Of a stretch of DNA of 14,628 bases, positions 13,820 to 14,628 are shown piece after piece (within the stretch, counting starts at the first letter, position 1; each line of letters begins with the position of its first letter). A program made the position numbers and the translations under genes. The stretch spans positions 1 through 14,628 of the forward strand of contig DASCQC010000028.1 of NCBI GenBank assembly GCA_036012865.1, written 5' to 3'. The notes beneath the pieces were generated by a model. That model ran no database searches. It worked only from the letters and a program-made list of their open reading frames with translations, and had not been told where the DNA came from. The stretch comes from DASCQC01 sp036012865. Its GTDB lineage: Bacteria > Pseudomonadota > Gammaproteobacteria > Comchoanobacterales > Comchoanobacteraceae.

Positions 13820-14628
13820 ATGAAAGATTCCAACAAGAAAAGTAGTGGCATAGAAGAGTCTAAAGATAAGGAGGGATTGACATCCTCCAATCAAGATCAG
13901 CCAGAAAGTGCATTGCAGAATCTTGTAGAAACAGGAGAGACTGGAGGTCCTATAAAAAAAGTGACAGGTTATGCTACTTTGAAAGATCTGGGGATGCTTA
14001 CTAGGGTCAATAAAAAGTTTCAATCAGCAATGAATAAAGAAATCAAGCAAAGGGAGTTATTCATTCATTCTATTGTTACAGTCGATCATACCCTATTGTT
14101 AGCAAAAACAAAACAAGGTCAAAATAAGCTCTATGCCTATGGTAAGAATAATTATGGACAATTAGGCTTGGGTGATAGAAGGGCTAGAAATGAATGGACT
14201 GAAGCTACTTTGCCTGAAGGTCTTGATTTAGAACAGATCATAGTTGGATACAATCAGAGTTTTCTAAAAGGAACGGTCGGTGGAGAAGATAAGCTTTATG
14301 CCTGTGGTAGGAATCGGCATGGACAATTAGGTTTGGGTGATAATGAGGATAGAACTGAATGGACTGAAGTGCCTTTGCCTAGGGGTTTTACGATAGATAA
14401 AGTGATGGCTGGAGGTTCGTTTGCTTTTCTAACAGGAAAGATTAGTGGACAAGATAAGCTTTATGCCTGTGGTGGGAGTCGATGGGGAGAATTAGGCTTG
14501 GGTGATAGAAGGGCTAGAAATGAATGGACTGAAGCTACTTTGCCTGAAGGTTTTAAGATAGAAGAGGTGATGGCTGGATATTATCATAGCTTTCTAAAAG
14601 GAACGGTTGATGGTGAAGATAAGCTTTA
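13820..14628 (+). CDS. RCC1-repeat protein, 3' end outside window
   Basis: An open frame of 269 codons runs to the right edge without a stop, starting at ATG 13820 behind TAGGGGG with six bases of spacing. The first 75 residues are polar and Lys/Glu/Ser-rich, with no signal peptide. From about residue 78 the protein consists of RCC1 (beta-propeller blade) repeats: LYAYGKNNYGQLGLGD, LYACGRNRHGQLGLGD and LYACGGSRWGELGLGD, each followed by a T-E-x-x-L-P motif. The repeats are exactly 55 residues apart, and seven blades would close a propeller, so several more units are expected beyond the edge. RCC1 folds bind partner proteins and in eukaryotes act on Ran. In Legionella such proteins (for example LegG1) are secreted effectors, so an effector role is plausible. 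A preceding decayed copy shows that the locus has been duplicated. Confidence 0.85.
   Translation, partial: MKDSNKKSSGIEESKDKEGLTSSNQDQPESALQNLVETGETGGPIKKVTGYATLKDLGMLTRVNKKFQSAMNKEIKQRELFIHSIVTVDHTLLLAKTKQGQNKLYAYGKNNYGQLGLGDRRARNEWTEATLPEGLDLEQIIVGYNQSFLKGTVGGEDKLYACGRNRHGQLGLGDNEDRTEWTEVPLPRGFTIDKVMAGGSFAFLTGKISGQDKLYACGGSRWGELGLGDRRARNEWTEATLPEGFKIEEVMAGYYHSFLKGTVDGEDKL
14126..14628 (+). repeat. 165-bp tandem repeats encoding RCC1 units
   Basis: Units start at 14126, 14291, 14456 and 14621 (each at AAGCT), giving an exact period of 165 bp (55 codons). Units 1 and 3 share 62 identical consecutive bases (14160-14221 and 14490-14551), while unit 2 differs there at many sites. The pattern is A-B-A', and suggests a 330-bp higher-order duplication. 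The array continues past the right edge. Confidence 0.9.

Noticed and set aside
13784..14023. Minus-strand open frame opposite the RCC1 gene start
   Set aside because: It is antisense to the RCC1 gene, which has a promoter, a strong ribosome site and repeat motifs.

Overview
The window looks like chromosomal DNA of an AT-rich proteobacterium, most likely a gammaproteobacterium. The grounds are a grpE-dnaK-dnaJ cluster with sigma-32-type (not CIRCE-type) promoter motifs, a four-cysteine DsbB, and a lipoprotein pseudoazurin. An RCC1-repeat gene and a pair of large unrecognised soluble proteins, one with a Ser/Pro-rich tail, suggest a host-associated lifestyle of the Legionellales kind. That placement is an inference; the window has no rRNA or other decisive marker.

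Layout. (1) 1-2150, plus strand: a compact set of a 5'-truncated lipoprotein pseudoazurin, a small PAS-only protein and a PAS histidine kinase, almost without intergenic space. The PAS-only gene looks like the product of a tandem duplication of about 490 bp across the pseudoazurin/kinase junction. (2) 2181-6594, minus strand: two long genes (615 and 740 codons) that resemble each other from end to end but match no family I know. (3) 6886-10653, minus strand: grpE, dnaK, dnaJ, with sigma-32-like promoters before grpE and before dnaK and a 15-bp hairpin between dnaK and dnaJ. (4) 10792-12898: dsbB (plus) overlapping tail to tail with a membrane protein gene (minus), then a two-TM protein of unknown function. 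(5) 13070-14628: a small polytopic membrane protein, a stretch with decayed RCC1 sequence and a duplicated gene leader, and an RCC1-repeat gene cut by the right edge. That last gene is open to the end of the window and is built from exact 165-bp repeats.

How the genes work together. GrpE, DnaK and DnaJ form the Hsp70 folding machine and DsbB re-oxidises DsbA, so the centre is a protein-folding region. The pseudoazurin/PAS/kinase set would fit a redox- or copper-responsive signalling cassette, but no response regulator is present. The paralogous pair and the RCC1 gene are the accessory part. RCC1-repeat proteins are known as secreted effectors in Legionella (for example LegG1, which acts on Ran), so the right end may be a changing effector locus with one decayed and one intact copy.
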